DNA from: Dentipellis sp. KUC8613
Taxonomy: Eukaryota > Basidiomycota > Agaricomycetes > Russulales > Hericiaceae
Direction of reading: 5' to 3'
Length of the DNA: 64,000 bases
NCBI GenBank assembly: GCA_002286715.1
Contig: NSJX01000007.1
Span: 313,863-377,862, forward strand
In this document: positions 1 to 10,902 of the stretch, piece by piece
Layout of the letters: each line of letters opens with the position of its first letter
Numbering within the stretch: the stretch's first letter is position 1
The notes under the pieces: model-generated
The model's database searches: none
What the model was told of the DNA's origin: nothing
What the model saw: the letters and a program-made list of their open reading frames with translations, nothing else
Program-made: the position numbers and the translations under genes

Positions 1-84
1 ACAGCCCCAGCGATCTCCGTCGTCAAGAGACCCGCGCAAGCCTCATCTGTTTCGCCGCCCTTTGTACACGTAACGACCAGCGAC

Positions 85-1669
85 ATGGCGACGCCGCTCC
101 GCAAGAAGCGCAACTTCCGTGGCCTGCAGCTCGAGGTCGCGACCGAGCCCGCGCCGCCCCCAGCGCCCGAGCCGATCCCGACCCGCCTCGCGCCGGCGGC
201 GGGCGGGAAGAAGCGCCCCCCGCCGATGACGCTGAAGACGACGAAGCCCGCGGCGGCGGCGAACGGCGCTTCGGATAACGGGCTTCTGTCGGTGACAGAT
301 GGGCCCACGTCGGCGCCCCCGACGGGCTCGCTGTCCGCGCACCGCCTGACGTACCACTCGACGCTGTCGAGCACGCTCGCGAAGCTGGACATGAACGCGG
401 AGACGAAGTATGATTTGCGCGACGAGGATCTGAAGGACTTGAAGGAGCTGGGGCAGGGCAACGGCGGGAGCGTCAAGAAGGTCGAGCACGTCCCGACGCA
501 CACGATCATGGCGAAGAAAGTGCGTGTTGCGGTGTTCTGTGTCCGTCTCGTGTCGTGTCGTGTCGTTTACTGAAGGCGTCGTTCGCCGCAGATTGTGCTG
601 ATTGATGCGAAGCCGTCCGTGCGGAAGCAGATTCTGCGCGAGCTGCAGATCATGCACGACTGCAGCTCGGGGTACATCATCTCGTTCTACGGCGCATTCC
701 TCTCGGACCCGAACATCTGCATCTGCATGGAGTACATGGACAAGGGCTCGCTTGACGGGATCTACAAGCGCATAGGCGCCATCGACATCGACGTCGTTGC
801 CAAGGTCGCGCTGGCTGTGCTGGAGGGCCTCACGTACCTCTACGACGTCCATCGCATCATCCATCGCGGTGCGTCTCTCTTTCGGCTTGGGCGTCCGCGT
901 AATTCCACACGTGATCTCATGCGCTGCATCCAGATATCAAGCCGTCAAACATCCTGTTTAACTCCAAGGGCCAAATCAAAATTTGTGATTTTGGTGTCTC
1001 CGGCGAGCTCATCAACTCCATCGCGGACACCTTTGTGGGAACGTCGACTTACATGAGCGTATGTGGCGTCTTTCCTTTCCTGCTGTGCATCTTTTGACCT
1101 CTGTGCCCTCGAACCACAGCCTGAGCGGATACAGGGTGCACAGTATACGGTCAAGTCTGATGTCTGGTCCTTGGGCATCTCGTTGATCGAGCTGGCGCTC
1201 GGCCGGTTCCCCTTCTCCGACTCGGCTTCCGATGACGACTCGGATCTGTCTGACTTTGAGGGGACGCTGTCGCCCTCGAAGCCGATGCCGATGACGCTGC
1301 CGCCGAAGTCAAAGCCGAAGGACGCAGAGAAGGACGCGAAGAAGAACCGGCGAAAGAGCAAGGGCGTCAGCCTGCAGGGCGGGGGCATGACGATGAGCAT
1401 TTTAGAGCTGCTGCAGCACATCGTCAACGAGCCCGCGCCGCGGCTGACGCCGGAGGGCCGCTACCCGCAGATAGCGGACGACTTTATAAACGGATGCTTG
1501 CTGAAGGACCCTGAACTGAGGAAAACCCCCAAAGACTTATTAGTGCGTCTCCCTCACCGCTTTGTCACGCTACGGACACTGATGTGTATGTCTGAAACAG
1601 AACCACCCATGGATACAGCAGGCCCGGACCTCGACGTTCGATCTGGAGACGTGGGCGAGCACATTCTGA
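85..1669 (+). CDS. MAP kinase kinase, STE7/FUZ7 (MEK) type
   Basis: Dual-specificity kinase that phosphorylates a FUS3/KSS1-type MAPK, in fungi the mating and filamentation pathway. Exons 85-519, 592-868, 934-1058, 1120-1542 and 1601-1669 join in frame to 442 aa. Visible in order: a disordered Pro/Ala-rich N-terminus, glycine loop GQGNGG (about 123-128), ATP-binding Lys145 in MAKK, HRDIKPSN (236-243, split by intron 2), DFG (256-258), activation-loop Ser266 and Thr270 in SIADTF (the S-x3-T spacing of Ste7), then the APE-equivalent SPER. An acidic and then lysine-rich insert of about 50 residues sits where MEKs carry their proline-rich insert. The protein ends shortly after HPWIQQAR, the usual end of the kinase fold. 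I choose the STE7 rather than PBS2 or MKK1 class from the short N-terminus and the activation loop; that subclass call is inference. Confidence 0.9.
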
Positions 1670-3090
1670 TGTCCAAGCTGCCCGACTCCTCCGCCCGCGT
1701 CGCATTGTTGATACCCATATTCCACGCTGCCTGCACAAGGAGCGATTGATTCCCGCACATGTTGTCTTGGTTGTTTTCTCGCCGCGCCCCGACTCGACGC
1801 TGGGGCCGTATATCTCAAAGTGATGTATGTATTCTAGAATCCATGGATGTCAACGGACAATGCTGTCGCACCTTGGGCGTGGCGGGGACCGGGCTCGAGG
1901 GGTCTTGGGCCCGGATCTTCGAGGTACATGTATGTGTAACTTGTGGGTTGTGAAAGGTACGTATAAGTACGCAGCTCACGAACGTTTGAATCGTGGTTGG
2001 CTGCGCTTCGGGGCTTGCGGGAGCCCTTGCGTCTGCGGACGGCGATAGTGCTCTGCTTTGCTGACACTGACAGTCCTGATAGCTGGTGGGCCCCCTTTTA
2101 CCTTGCAGCTGTCAGAGAGCAGCGCTTAGGCTAACAGGCGGGGGAGCACGGGGCTCTGTTCCTCGTTACGTCTCGCTGTTCAGACTGTCAGTATCGTATG
2201 CATACACTACGCCACTGCGTAGGAATGGTGAGGGGTGATCCGGGGTGTTCTTCTAAAAATGAACCTCGTCCAATGCGAGGGAAACCGGATTCGATGCGTC
2301 GAAATAGCTTCGATGCTGTTATTTATTCCTATGCACGGCTTGTTCTCCAAGAGCATATCAATGTTTCAGAGTCGATGTTGTTCACAGCCATATGTATAAT
2401 TATGCTTCTGGTGGCTCGTGTGGAGATGGAAGAAATCCGATGTTGCAGCGAGGGCCCGGGAATGCTGGGCAGCGGACTCGGAGGCGCGCGCTTGCGCAGA
2501 GGACGCCCGATCAGGAATCGGAGTCATTTCCACTTGGCTGGCGCACGTGGACGGAGGCATCTACGGACGCGGATGTAGTTCAGCAGGAAGCCCCAGCCCA
2601 TGGTGATCAGGCCCGCGAATCAGTTCCCACCAGACCAGGAGCGCGAGACGCCTGCGCCCAGTGGTGGTATAAGACCTCCAGGCTCCGCGGGTGGAGTCGA
2701 CATCTCTTGCTCGCAATCGAAGGCGTCGCAACCGTCTTGGTCTTGGTCTTGTCTCCATCCAGACTCCAGCGCCGGAATCGACATCAGCTTGGCCTCGTAT
2801 ATTGCGATACTTTGCTGCCATCCATTACTCGTGCTTGGACGCACACGCTGTCCCCCATCTGTTTCGCCCGATTTCCATTTCACCGCCCCGGACGAGGAGC
2901 CCCACCGCATTCTCTCGACCGTGACTCCGAGCGGGGACACACAAGGCAGCGTGATCGCCCCGCGTGGTATTCGTCACGACGCGACGACGCTGTCCCCTTC
3001 AGAACACCCGGCGCCAGCGTCAGCGCCTCCATATACACTGATCGCGACCCCGACATCTCATCTTCTCGCTGATACGCGTACGTATATATA
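1670..3090. other. Intergenic region between MAPKK and DUF2235 gene
   Basis: About 1.4 kb holding the 3' end of the kinase gene and the promoter of the next gene. Several open frames of 60-226 codons occur here on both strands, but none shows a recognisable motif or a splice-consistent structure. The first part is comparatively AT-rich and the part after 2500 is GC-rich. Confidence 0.5.
3083..3090 (+). promoter_or_regulatory. TATA-like sequence directly before the annotated ATG
   Basis: GTATATATA abuts the ATG at 3091. If this is a working TATA box, transcription would start inside the annotated coding sequence and the next in-frame ATG at 3169 (context GCCATGGTC) would be the real start, removing 26 low-complexity residues. 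This is inference. Confidence 0.35.
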
Positions 3091-5273
3091 ATGGCCTCCG
3101 AGATCCTCACCCTCCCCGGCCCCTCCACCCCGTCCGCATCCTCCGCCGCCGCACCCAAGCCCCCAGCCATGGTCAGGAAGCCGCGCACGATTGTCCTGTG
3201 CTTCGACGGCACTGCGAATGAGTATGACGAGACGGTGCGTGCGCGATTAGGCTCGTAGCCCCATTGGGACGCTCATTGGCGTCATCGACCACTGCGCGTT
3301 CTCGCTCACAGAATACGAACGTCGTCAAGTTCTTCTCGCTGCTCAAGAAGGACTGCAACGACGACCAGCTTTGCTACTACCAGGTACGTGCATTGTTTGT
3401 AGCCGTCTAGGTCCGCTTGGTATTGACAGCAGCGCGTCGGCTTGTGCCAGGCGGGCGTCGGGACATACTTCCAGCCGGGCGTCGTCTCGCCGGCGTTCCG
3501 CTGGGCAGCAAAGATCCTCGACGAGGCCGTGGCATGGTACCTCCCTGCGCATGTCATGGACGGGTACAAGTTCCTCATGCAGAACTACCTCACTGGAGAC
3601 AAGATCTGCCTCTTCGGTATGTCTACGCATTATACCGTACATAACACCCGCTCTGCGCGGTGCTCACAGGCTGCCAGGATTCTCTCGGGGCGCATATACA
3701 GCCCGTGCGCTCGCAGGCATGCTCCACAAGGTAATACGGTCCCCTGCGAGCACGTTTGCCGGTGCTCACCGGGATTGGACAGGTCGGGCTGCTCCCCCGG
3801 GACAACGACTCGCAGGTGCCGTTCGCGTACAAGCTCTACGCGTCGGCCAAACGCAGCAACGAGGCGCTCGCGGCCGGCTTCAAGGCCACATTTTCCCGCG
3901 AGGTGCCCATTGAGTTCCTCGGCGTCTGGTGAGCGCCATCATTCACGCACGCTCGCAGGGGCTGACAGCGCGGTTGCCTAAAGGGACACAGTTGCGAGCG
4001 TCGGGATCATTTTCACCAAGAGCCTGCCGTTTGTGACGACGAACAGGACGATCAAGACGTTCCGACACGCGCTGTCGCTCGACGAGGTGCGTGTGTGCGC
4101 GTATGCGGGTGATCCGCTGCCGCGCTGGCCGAGAGCTGACGACTGATTTGTGCTGGTGGACGCAGCACCGCGCCAAGTTCCGGCCCAACCTGTACAACCG
4201 CCCGCCGCCGAACGGGTCGCCCTCGGGCACGGACCGGAGCCCCATCGGGCGCATCTTCTCGGCGGTGCGCCGGAGCCTGGACGAGAAGGTGCAGTCGCTC
4301 GACAAGGTCGTCGACGAGATGCTCGACAACTCGTCCAAAGACGACGATGACAAGGCCTCGATGACGTCCGAGAAATTTACCACGGACGTCAAGGAGGTCT
4401 GGTTCTCAGGCTGTCACAGCGGTGAGTCCGCCCATCCATATCCCTATTCGGAAAGTGCATTTCCTCATGCGGACGCGTTATGGCCAGACGTCGGCGGCGG
4501 GGCGGTGGAGGACACGGCGGAGTACTCGCTCGCCAACGTCGCGCTCAACTGGATGGTCCGCGAGGTGATGCTCGCGCAGTGCGGCATCCTCTTCGACGAT
4601 GCCGCGCTCAGCAAATGGAACATCCCCACGACCGTCGTCGACGCGTTCAAGCCGAAGCGCAGCTCGAGCGAGCAGAAGCGCGCATCGGGGGAGCACAAGA
4701 AGCAGACCAGCCTGCACGACTACATCAAGCCGCCCGCGACCGCGAACGGCAAGGGGAAGGAGAATGGTGCCAGCAACGGAAACGGAAATGGCAAGGCGCG
4801 TCTTAGCGTGGACGGCAAGACGCGCGTTAGCGTGGATGGAAAAGCGCGCATTAGCGTGGACGAGACGGTGCCGGCGGACGACAAGGGCCACGAAGCAGAG
4901 GACGTCGTGCAGCCAATCAACGACGAGCTGAAGCTCGCGCCGCTGTGGTGGCTCCTGGAGATCGTGCCCACCAAGTACGCCTGGCAGGACCCGTCGGGCA
5001 AGTGGATTACCAAGTGGAGGTGCGTGCCCGCGTCTCGCGCGTATTCTGAGCTGGTGGCTGACGGCTTCTCGCTTCTCGCTGCTCGGCGCCCGGTGCTTCT
5101 GCTCCTGGTCCTGCTTCTGTTTTTCTTTTCGCAGCTTCCATCTCGGACGCGGACGCTGGGTCCCGTCCGACCCCGTTTTCCATGAGAGCGTCAAGCAGCG
5201 CATGGACGATCCCGCGCTCAAGTACACACCCCGCGCGCGCTACAAGCTGGGCACCGAGACATATGTGGAGTGA
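3091..5273 (+). CDS. DUF2235 alpha/beta-hydrolase family protein
   Basis: Nine exons (3091-3234, 3312-3383, 3451-3616, 3678-3730, 3783-3928, 3984-4086, 4166-4421, 4488-5019, 5135-5273) join in frame to 536 aa. The protein starts the fold with IVLCFDGTANE and has the nucleophile elbow GFSRGAYTAR (Ser130), VWDTVASVG (Asp195) and WFSGCHSDVGGG (His312), which is the DUF2235 layout shared with Tle1-type lipases. An esterase or phospholipase activity is therefore likely, but the substrate is unknown. A polar linker of about 110 residues (roughly 350-460) holds a three-fold repeat of (R)x(S)VDGK. The first 26 residues are low complexity and Met27 is an alternative start. The neighbouring MAPKK gene is co-oriented, with no evidence of a functional link. 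Confidence 0.88.
4798..4866 (+). repeat. 24-bp tandem repeat, about 3 copies, in the DUF2235 coding region
   Basis: Three consecutive near-identical units encode RLSVDGKT, RVSVDGKA and RISVDET. The unit length is a multiple of three, so copy number can change without breaking the frame. It lies in the disordered linker before the last conserved block. Confidence 0.75.
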
Positions 5274-5822
5274 GTGCTCGCTTCGATGTTCCCTGGAGGC
5301 GGAGGCAGGTGGGTGTGTGAGTTGTGGTGTGTTCTGGCTTCCGAGTGCGCGATGCATCGATAGTGGCTTCCACGCATGCTATTTATTTCTCCTTATTCGA
5401 TGATGGCGACGATAACGACGAGGACGAGGACGAGCTTTCTTGATGACTGTTACGGTTACTTATACGATATTGCTCTGCTAGTTTAGCATTTACCATATAC
5501 CTCGGATACCTGCTCCCAGCTGCAGGATCCCCAGTGCTCTCTCTGTACAAACATACGTCTCTGCCCACGACTCCGAATGATACCATGATTGTGATGATTC
5601 GCGTATGTCGTGTCCATTCATCCTCAAGAAAGCATGCTACAACAGCGAGCGGGTAAGTAGTATAGCTAGAGTACATCCCATAAGGAGGCTCGACAAGCGC
5701 CTGCTCTAGCGTACATACATCCCAGCGCCTCTCCGCCGTTCCAAGAATACCAACGCTCACACCCCAGAGTACACTCGGCCTGAGTATATTAGCACAAAAA
5801 ACTACACACGCACCCCCACCCT
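5274..5822. other. Convergent 3' region between DUF2235 and AMP deaminase genes
   Basis: About 550 bp between two convergent stop codons. It contains a GAC/GAG-rich tract at 5398-5442 that would read as an acidic tail followed by TGA. I could not join it in frame to the DUF2235 gene with a standard splice site. No separate gene is supported. Confidence 0.5.
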
Positions 5823-8800
5823 CTAATCCCTCGCCACATCATGCTTCGTCGCTCCAATCAGCGCGAGCTCCTCCAGCAGCGTCTCGTGTCTGAACTTGAG
5901 CCTGCTATCCGGGACGTTGGTCTGCATTCCCCAGCATACAGTCAGTATCAACATTCGTGGCGCGTATCGAGGGCACGAGATCCGGGAACGCGATAGCAAT
6001 GGAGGGCGAACGGGAAGGGAGCGGTGACGTTGGACGAAAGAGGAAGGGGCGACAGATGGGGAGCGAAAGAGGAAGTAGTGGCAGCAAGTGATCAATGCGA
6101 ACGATGAATAGCAATGCAACGAAACGGGAAGGCGCATATACGGACGAAAACGCACCTTGTTGATGTCGTTCCCCGCCGCGCCCGGCAGATACCAGTGCTG
6201 CCCGAGCCAGTGGCGCTTGACCTCCATCTCGAAGCCGCTCTGGATGACCGAGTTGCGCGCGAGCTCACAGAGCGAGGATTGCGGGAGCTTGAGGATCTGT
6301 GGGTCTATGCATCAGCATTCGTTCATTCGTTATGGAGGCACGCAGGGATAGATAGGGGAAGAGGGAAGGAAAGGAACGGGACGCACGTGGGCGGCGACGC
6401 TGTACTCTTCCAGCAGGGGTTCCTACATAGCCAAATGATAATCAGCATTCAGCAGCACTTTATGGCTCCAAAAGCGGGCCGGCGGGACGGACCTTGGTAA
6501 AATGGAACTGCAGCGGGTCGTCCGTGCTCAAGCTGACATTCAAGCCCGTCTTGAAAAACTCGGGGAGCGGGTTGCGCTCGTACGTCAGGAAGAGCGCGTT
6601 GTTGCTCAGCGGGCTCATCGCGAGCCCGATCTGCTTCAGGTAGAACAGGTACTGCAGCGCGGGCACCTTGCGCAGCAGGATCCCGTGCGAGATCGAGTGC
6701 GAGGTCAGGAAGGCGGCCGTGAGGTGGTCCGTGTCGCCCGCTTCGCCGGAGTGTGGGCGCAGGACGAATGTGTCTGGTGAGAGTAAGGGGGATGAGTGGG
6801 CAGAGAAGAGGGGGAGGAACTTACTGAAGCCACGGTTGCGCCGCCAGTTGTTGAGGCTGCTCATGTTGGCGTACAAGTAGTATAGCCTGCAGAAACGAAT
6901 CAGACGCCGACTATAGTCATCATGCAGAAGTTACTCACCAGTACGAGTACGGAGGCGACTGGTCGAAGTTCCATAGTCTAGGGTACGGGAACTTCTTGTG
7001 GTATCGCCTCTCCTGCTTGGACTCGTCGTCGACCGTGTCGAACCCAATCACGCGCTGCAAGAAGACGTGCAGCTCGGGGTGGGACGACGGGTCCTTTGTT
7101 ACCTCGAAGAGCGGCTTGAACACATCTATTAACCATGGTCAGATCAGAACCAGGTTCAGGTGAATGACGCCAGGTACGCACTGCGGACGATGTCCTCGAA
7201 CGTCTCGACGGTGTCGTTCTGCTTGTACACGTCGTACAGCCGCGGGATCTGCACGAGCCACCGCACGTTGTGCGAGAACAGCTTGTTCGTGACGATCCAT
7301 TTCGCGAGCTTGTCCCACTCGTCCACCTTCCGGCCGTAGATGCTCACGCGCCATTCGCAGTTCTGGCATTTACAGTCAGCGAAGTGTGAGGGATATCCAG
7401 AATTATTTTGTCGTAACCTGCGCACCTGGTACTTGCTCTGCTCTAGATCCGTCATCACCTCTGCGAAACATCGACCCGCATCAAATTAAATCAAACTCGA
7501 CGCGTACGGCCGACAGAGCGCACCTTTCGTCACCTCCGCCAGATACCTCCCATGGATATAATTATCCGTCTTCAAAAAGATCTCCCTCAGCCGCGACTCG
7601 CCGATCGGATTATACTTCAGATTGAACTTGTCGAAGCGGTGGAACGAGTCCTGGTGCGCGTGCATATCCAAGGTGTCGATCGACAGATCGTATGCGGTCA
7701 GCTTGAGGGACTCGAAGACCTGCTCGAGCGTGAGCTCTGCGCCGTCGCGGAAGATCACAACGTCCTATGTGTGGCAGAGGAGTGGGTGAGCGTGAGTGGA
7801 TGCGGAGGAGAGGGGAAAGGGGGGAGAGGGGAGGCGTACTTGGGGGCTCTTTTTCATCTTGGACTTGATGAAGCGCAGGAGGTGCTTTTGGTTCATGCTG
7901 CTCGAGTGGTGCACGTGGGTGTCGACCTTCCGGACGTTGTAGAAATCGCTGCAAATTCTCAGCCCAAGAGCACCTGTCCATCTGCCTTCAAACATACCGG
8001 TGGGGTACCCGCTACATCCGCCTCGACTCAGCATCCATGCGCGATAGAGAAAACGAAGACACCACGCACCTTCATGTCTGCCATCTCCTGAAACTCATTC
8101 AACAGCGTGTGCATCGTAAACTTGCTCGACAGATACTGCAGCCGGCGGAACGCAAAGCTCTTCGCGGGCCCGTCCGAAATGACGCTCAGCACAAACTCCA
8201 GGTCGATGAAATACTCCCTAATACTCGGGACCTCGAAAGCCGGCGTCCTGTCCTCCGCTGGCCCAAATCCCCGTACCATCAGCACCCCTCTCCTGCCACA
8301 TTGGGCACGCACGCACCTGCAGCGTCCGCGTACACCTGATACACGCCCGTGTCGTCGAGCGCAAAGTCCCACTCCGTATTGCCCGGGATCTCGCAGTCCG
8401 CAAACACAAAGTCCGCGCCCTGCCCCTGCGCGGGCGCGCTCACGGAGCTCGGCACGACCTCCTGCGTCGCGGTCCAGTGCCAGTGCGGCGGGGGCGGCGG
8501 CGGGTAGATGCGCCACGGCTTGAACGGGGAGCGCATCCCTTCCTCTTCGCCCTCGCCCTCGCCCTCTTCTTCACCCTCTACAGCCTTCCCATTCCCATTC
8601 TCCTGCGCAAGCGCATAATGCTCCCCTGAGACACCCACGCTGGCATTGTCGTCGACGTTCTTCGGCAGCGGCAGCGCCGCGACGTCGACGTCGGGGTGCA
8701 CGCCGGCGACGTCGGCGGTGCCCGCGGGCAGCCCGCGGAACACGCCGTCGTGGTCGCGCGGGTTGTCCCCGAGGCGCTGCAGCGAGCGCGCGATGTACTT

Positions 8801-9530
8801 GTCGCGCAGCTCGAGGCAGCGCCGGAACACGTCGAAGAGGTGCCCGAACTCGAACGACACGTCCGGCGGCATGCCCATCGCTGCGTCGCGCACCAGGCGT
8901 CAGCACACAACCACACGTCACAGGCATGCGGCGAAGGGGTAGGAGGGTGGGAAGAGGGGATTTGTCGGCGAAGGAAGAAGGATGGAAGAAGGAAGGAAGA
9001 AGCAGGACGGGGACGGGACGCACATGCGGACAGCTGCTCGGGCGGCGCCTCGGGGAGGGCCTCCTCGTCCTCGAACACGACGGGGTCCTGGATCTGCCTT
9101 GGCGACAGCTTGAACGCGCCCGCGTCCTGCAGCGCGTCGGTGCCGGTGGGCATGACGAGCGGGGACGGGCGCGCCGCGTCCGTCTGGCCCTGCGACTGGC
9201 GGCGGTGCGCCCATTTTTTCTCCTCGATCTACATGGCCCAAGTCAGCGTTAAGTTAGCTGCGAGGTTAACCGACAGCGACGGCCGCGATTGACGGAGAAT
9301 GGGCAGCGGGAGGCTAGACGCACCTGCCGCAGCGACTTCTCGTCGCTGTACCCGAAGAACGCGTCGCCCGGCTCGGGGATGTGCAGCCCAGGCGACATGC
9401 TGCCCGGCGACTCGTCCGACGAGGCTGCGGTGCTGGGCAGCACGAGGACGCCCTCCTCGTCCGCCGCGACCACCGTCTCCTTTCCTTCATCCTGCGCTGC
9501 GAGTGGTTCGTTCGTGGGCTCCGGGGACAT
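5823..9530 (-). CDS. AMD1: AMP deaminase
   Basis: Converts AMP to IMP and ammonia in the cytosolic purine nucleotide cycle and so sets the adenylate pool. About 14 coding exons give roughly 845 aa; fungal enzymes are typically near 800 aa. Diagnostic stretches on the minus strand are [20 protein letters not shown] (metal-binding HxH near 7880-7930), [17 protein letters not shown] (around 7565-7610), and the C-terminal hallmark [14 protein letters not shown] (around 6490-6530). The N-terminal about 300 residues are variable and acidic, as in other fungal AMP deaminases, with a Pro run and a Glu/Gly-rich run. The start at 9530 (MSPEP) is the only ATG that leads into the frame used by exon 2. 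The gene lies directly downstream of the SNF1 beta gene on the same strand. Individual exon ends were not all fixed. Confidence 0.93.
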
Positions 9531-10902
9531 CGTGTGTGGTTTTCAGTTATCCTGCGTCTGTGTGTGTGTGCCTGTCTGTGTGAGATCCCGAGCTCAGCGC
9601 GTGGATGGTCGATTGGAAAGCAAAGCTCCGGTAGTGGTACGAGCCTGAGATATGCAGTAGCTGTGGGCGCAGGGGACGCAGAGATCGACGTGGTGCCCCG
9701 TACCCTAGAGATGAGACCTGAGGCTATAATGACCGAGCTGCGAGATGCACGCGTACGTCGCGAGCAAACAGTAAGTACGTGGTTCTACAAATTGAAAAAG
9801 CCCGCTGAGCACCCGAGCGGATCGAAAACAGGCCCACAAGCGCCCGATGCACATGCTCCGTCCCGACTCCCGACCCCGACTCCCGGTACCGCCGGCGCAT
9901 GCGTGCGTGCGTGCGGCGGAGATCGCCGCCGGCGTCGGCGCGTCTCGTCCAGATTTCATTATCACTTGCCCCGCCCCGCCCCGGCCGACCGACCGATGCT
10001 GGCCGGGGGTGCAAATTTGCCTCAGGTGGGTATCATCAGCTGCGCTGCCTCGTGGCCGGAGAGCTCGAGGCAGCCAGTGCTCACAAGACCAGACGGTGAG
10101 GAAACAAATACACAAACAAGCAAGCAAGCAGACGATCGTGGTACTAGTACAACACGTGGGTCATATTTCGATTGCATGACGGTACGTATATGTGTATGTA
10201 TGTGTGCGTAAGTGCGTGCGGAGTGTGTGGGTGGTGGTGTGGGTGGTGGTGTGGCGTGGTGTGGGTGTGGGGGGTGTGGTGGTGCTTGTGTGGGGTGGGT
10301 GGCGAGTGTATATACAGACAGCAGACCAGTGGGCGGCGGCGGTGAGGGTGGCGTGTGGGAGAAGAAGTGGAAGTGGGATCCGGGAGATTCTGATACACGA
10401 AGGGGGTAGAGGCGAACGCGGACACGAACACGAACGGGAGTGCGCAATGGTGTAAAGAAGAAGTAGAAGCAGAAGAAGAAAAGGAAAAAGACAGAAGGAA
10501 AGTGGAGCATTGCGCATGTAAGCAAACGGGAATGCGGGGTGCGGGGGCCAAAGCAGGAGCACATACACGAACGAACGGATGAAGTAAGTGGAGAAAGATG
10601 GAGAAGGTCGGAAGCTCTACCGGTCTACATTTGCACGGCACGCGCGAGGCAGGGGGTGGGTCCGCGCAAGGACAACATGTACAGATATCCGCGAATCCAG
10701 AATCGGGAGGGGGAGGAGCGCCGGCCATCAGTCGTCACGGTGTGGTGGTGGACAAGAACAGGGGTGAATGAGGGATGCGGACAGGTACATGCGTGCATCC
10801 TGCGGTATTTTGCATATACAGATGGTGCTGACGTCGAACAAGGCCGGGAATCTAAAGCAAGCGGGGCGCAGATTTTGTTCTACATCGTGGTCGGGCGTCG
10901 TG
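9531..10902. other. Promoter of AMP deaminase and 3' region of SNF1 beta, with simple repeats
   Basis: About 1.4 kb. It holds short GT runs near 9553-9590, a longer GT/GGT-rich tract near 10195-10310 and a purine-rich tract near 10450-10500. No coding sequence is supported; the open frames here are by-products of the low-complexity tracts. Confidence 0.5.
10195..10310. repeat. GT/GGT-rich low-complexity tract
   Basis: On the plus strand the tract is almost pure G and T with irregular GTGGTG and GTGTG units, giving a strong strand asymmetry. It lies about 600-700 bp upstream of the AMP deaminase start and 3' of the SNF1 beta stop. It could form non-B DNA such as triplex or quadruplex, which is inference. 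Confidence 0.7.

Noticed and set aside
43..864. 273-codon open frame on the minus strand
   Set aside because: It is antisense to exons 1 and 2 of the MAPK kinase and reads as an Arg/Val/Leu/Asp-rich shadow with no motif.
8696..9292. 198-codon plus-strand open frame
   Set aside because: Lies antisense to N-terminal exons of AMP deaminase; composition is that of a shadow frame.
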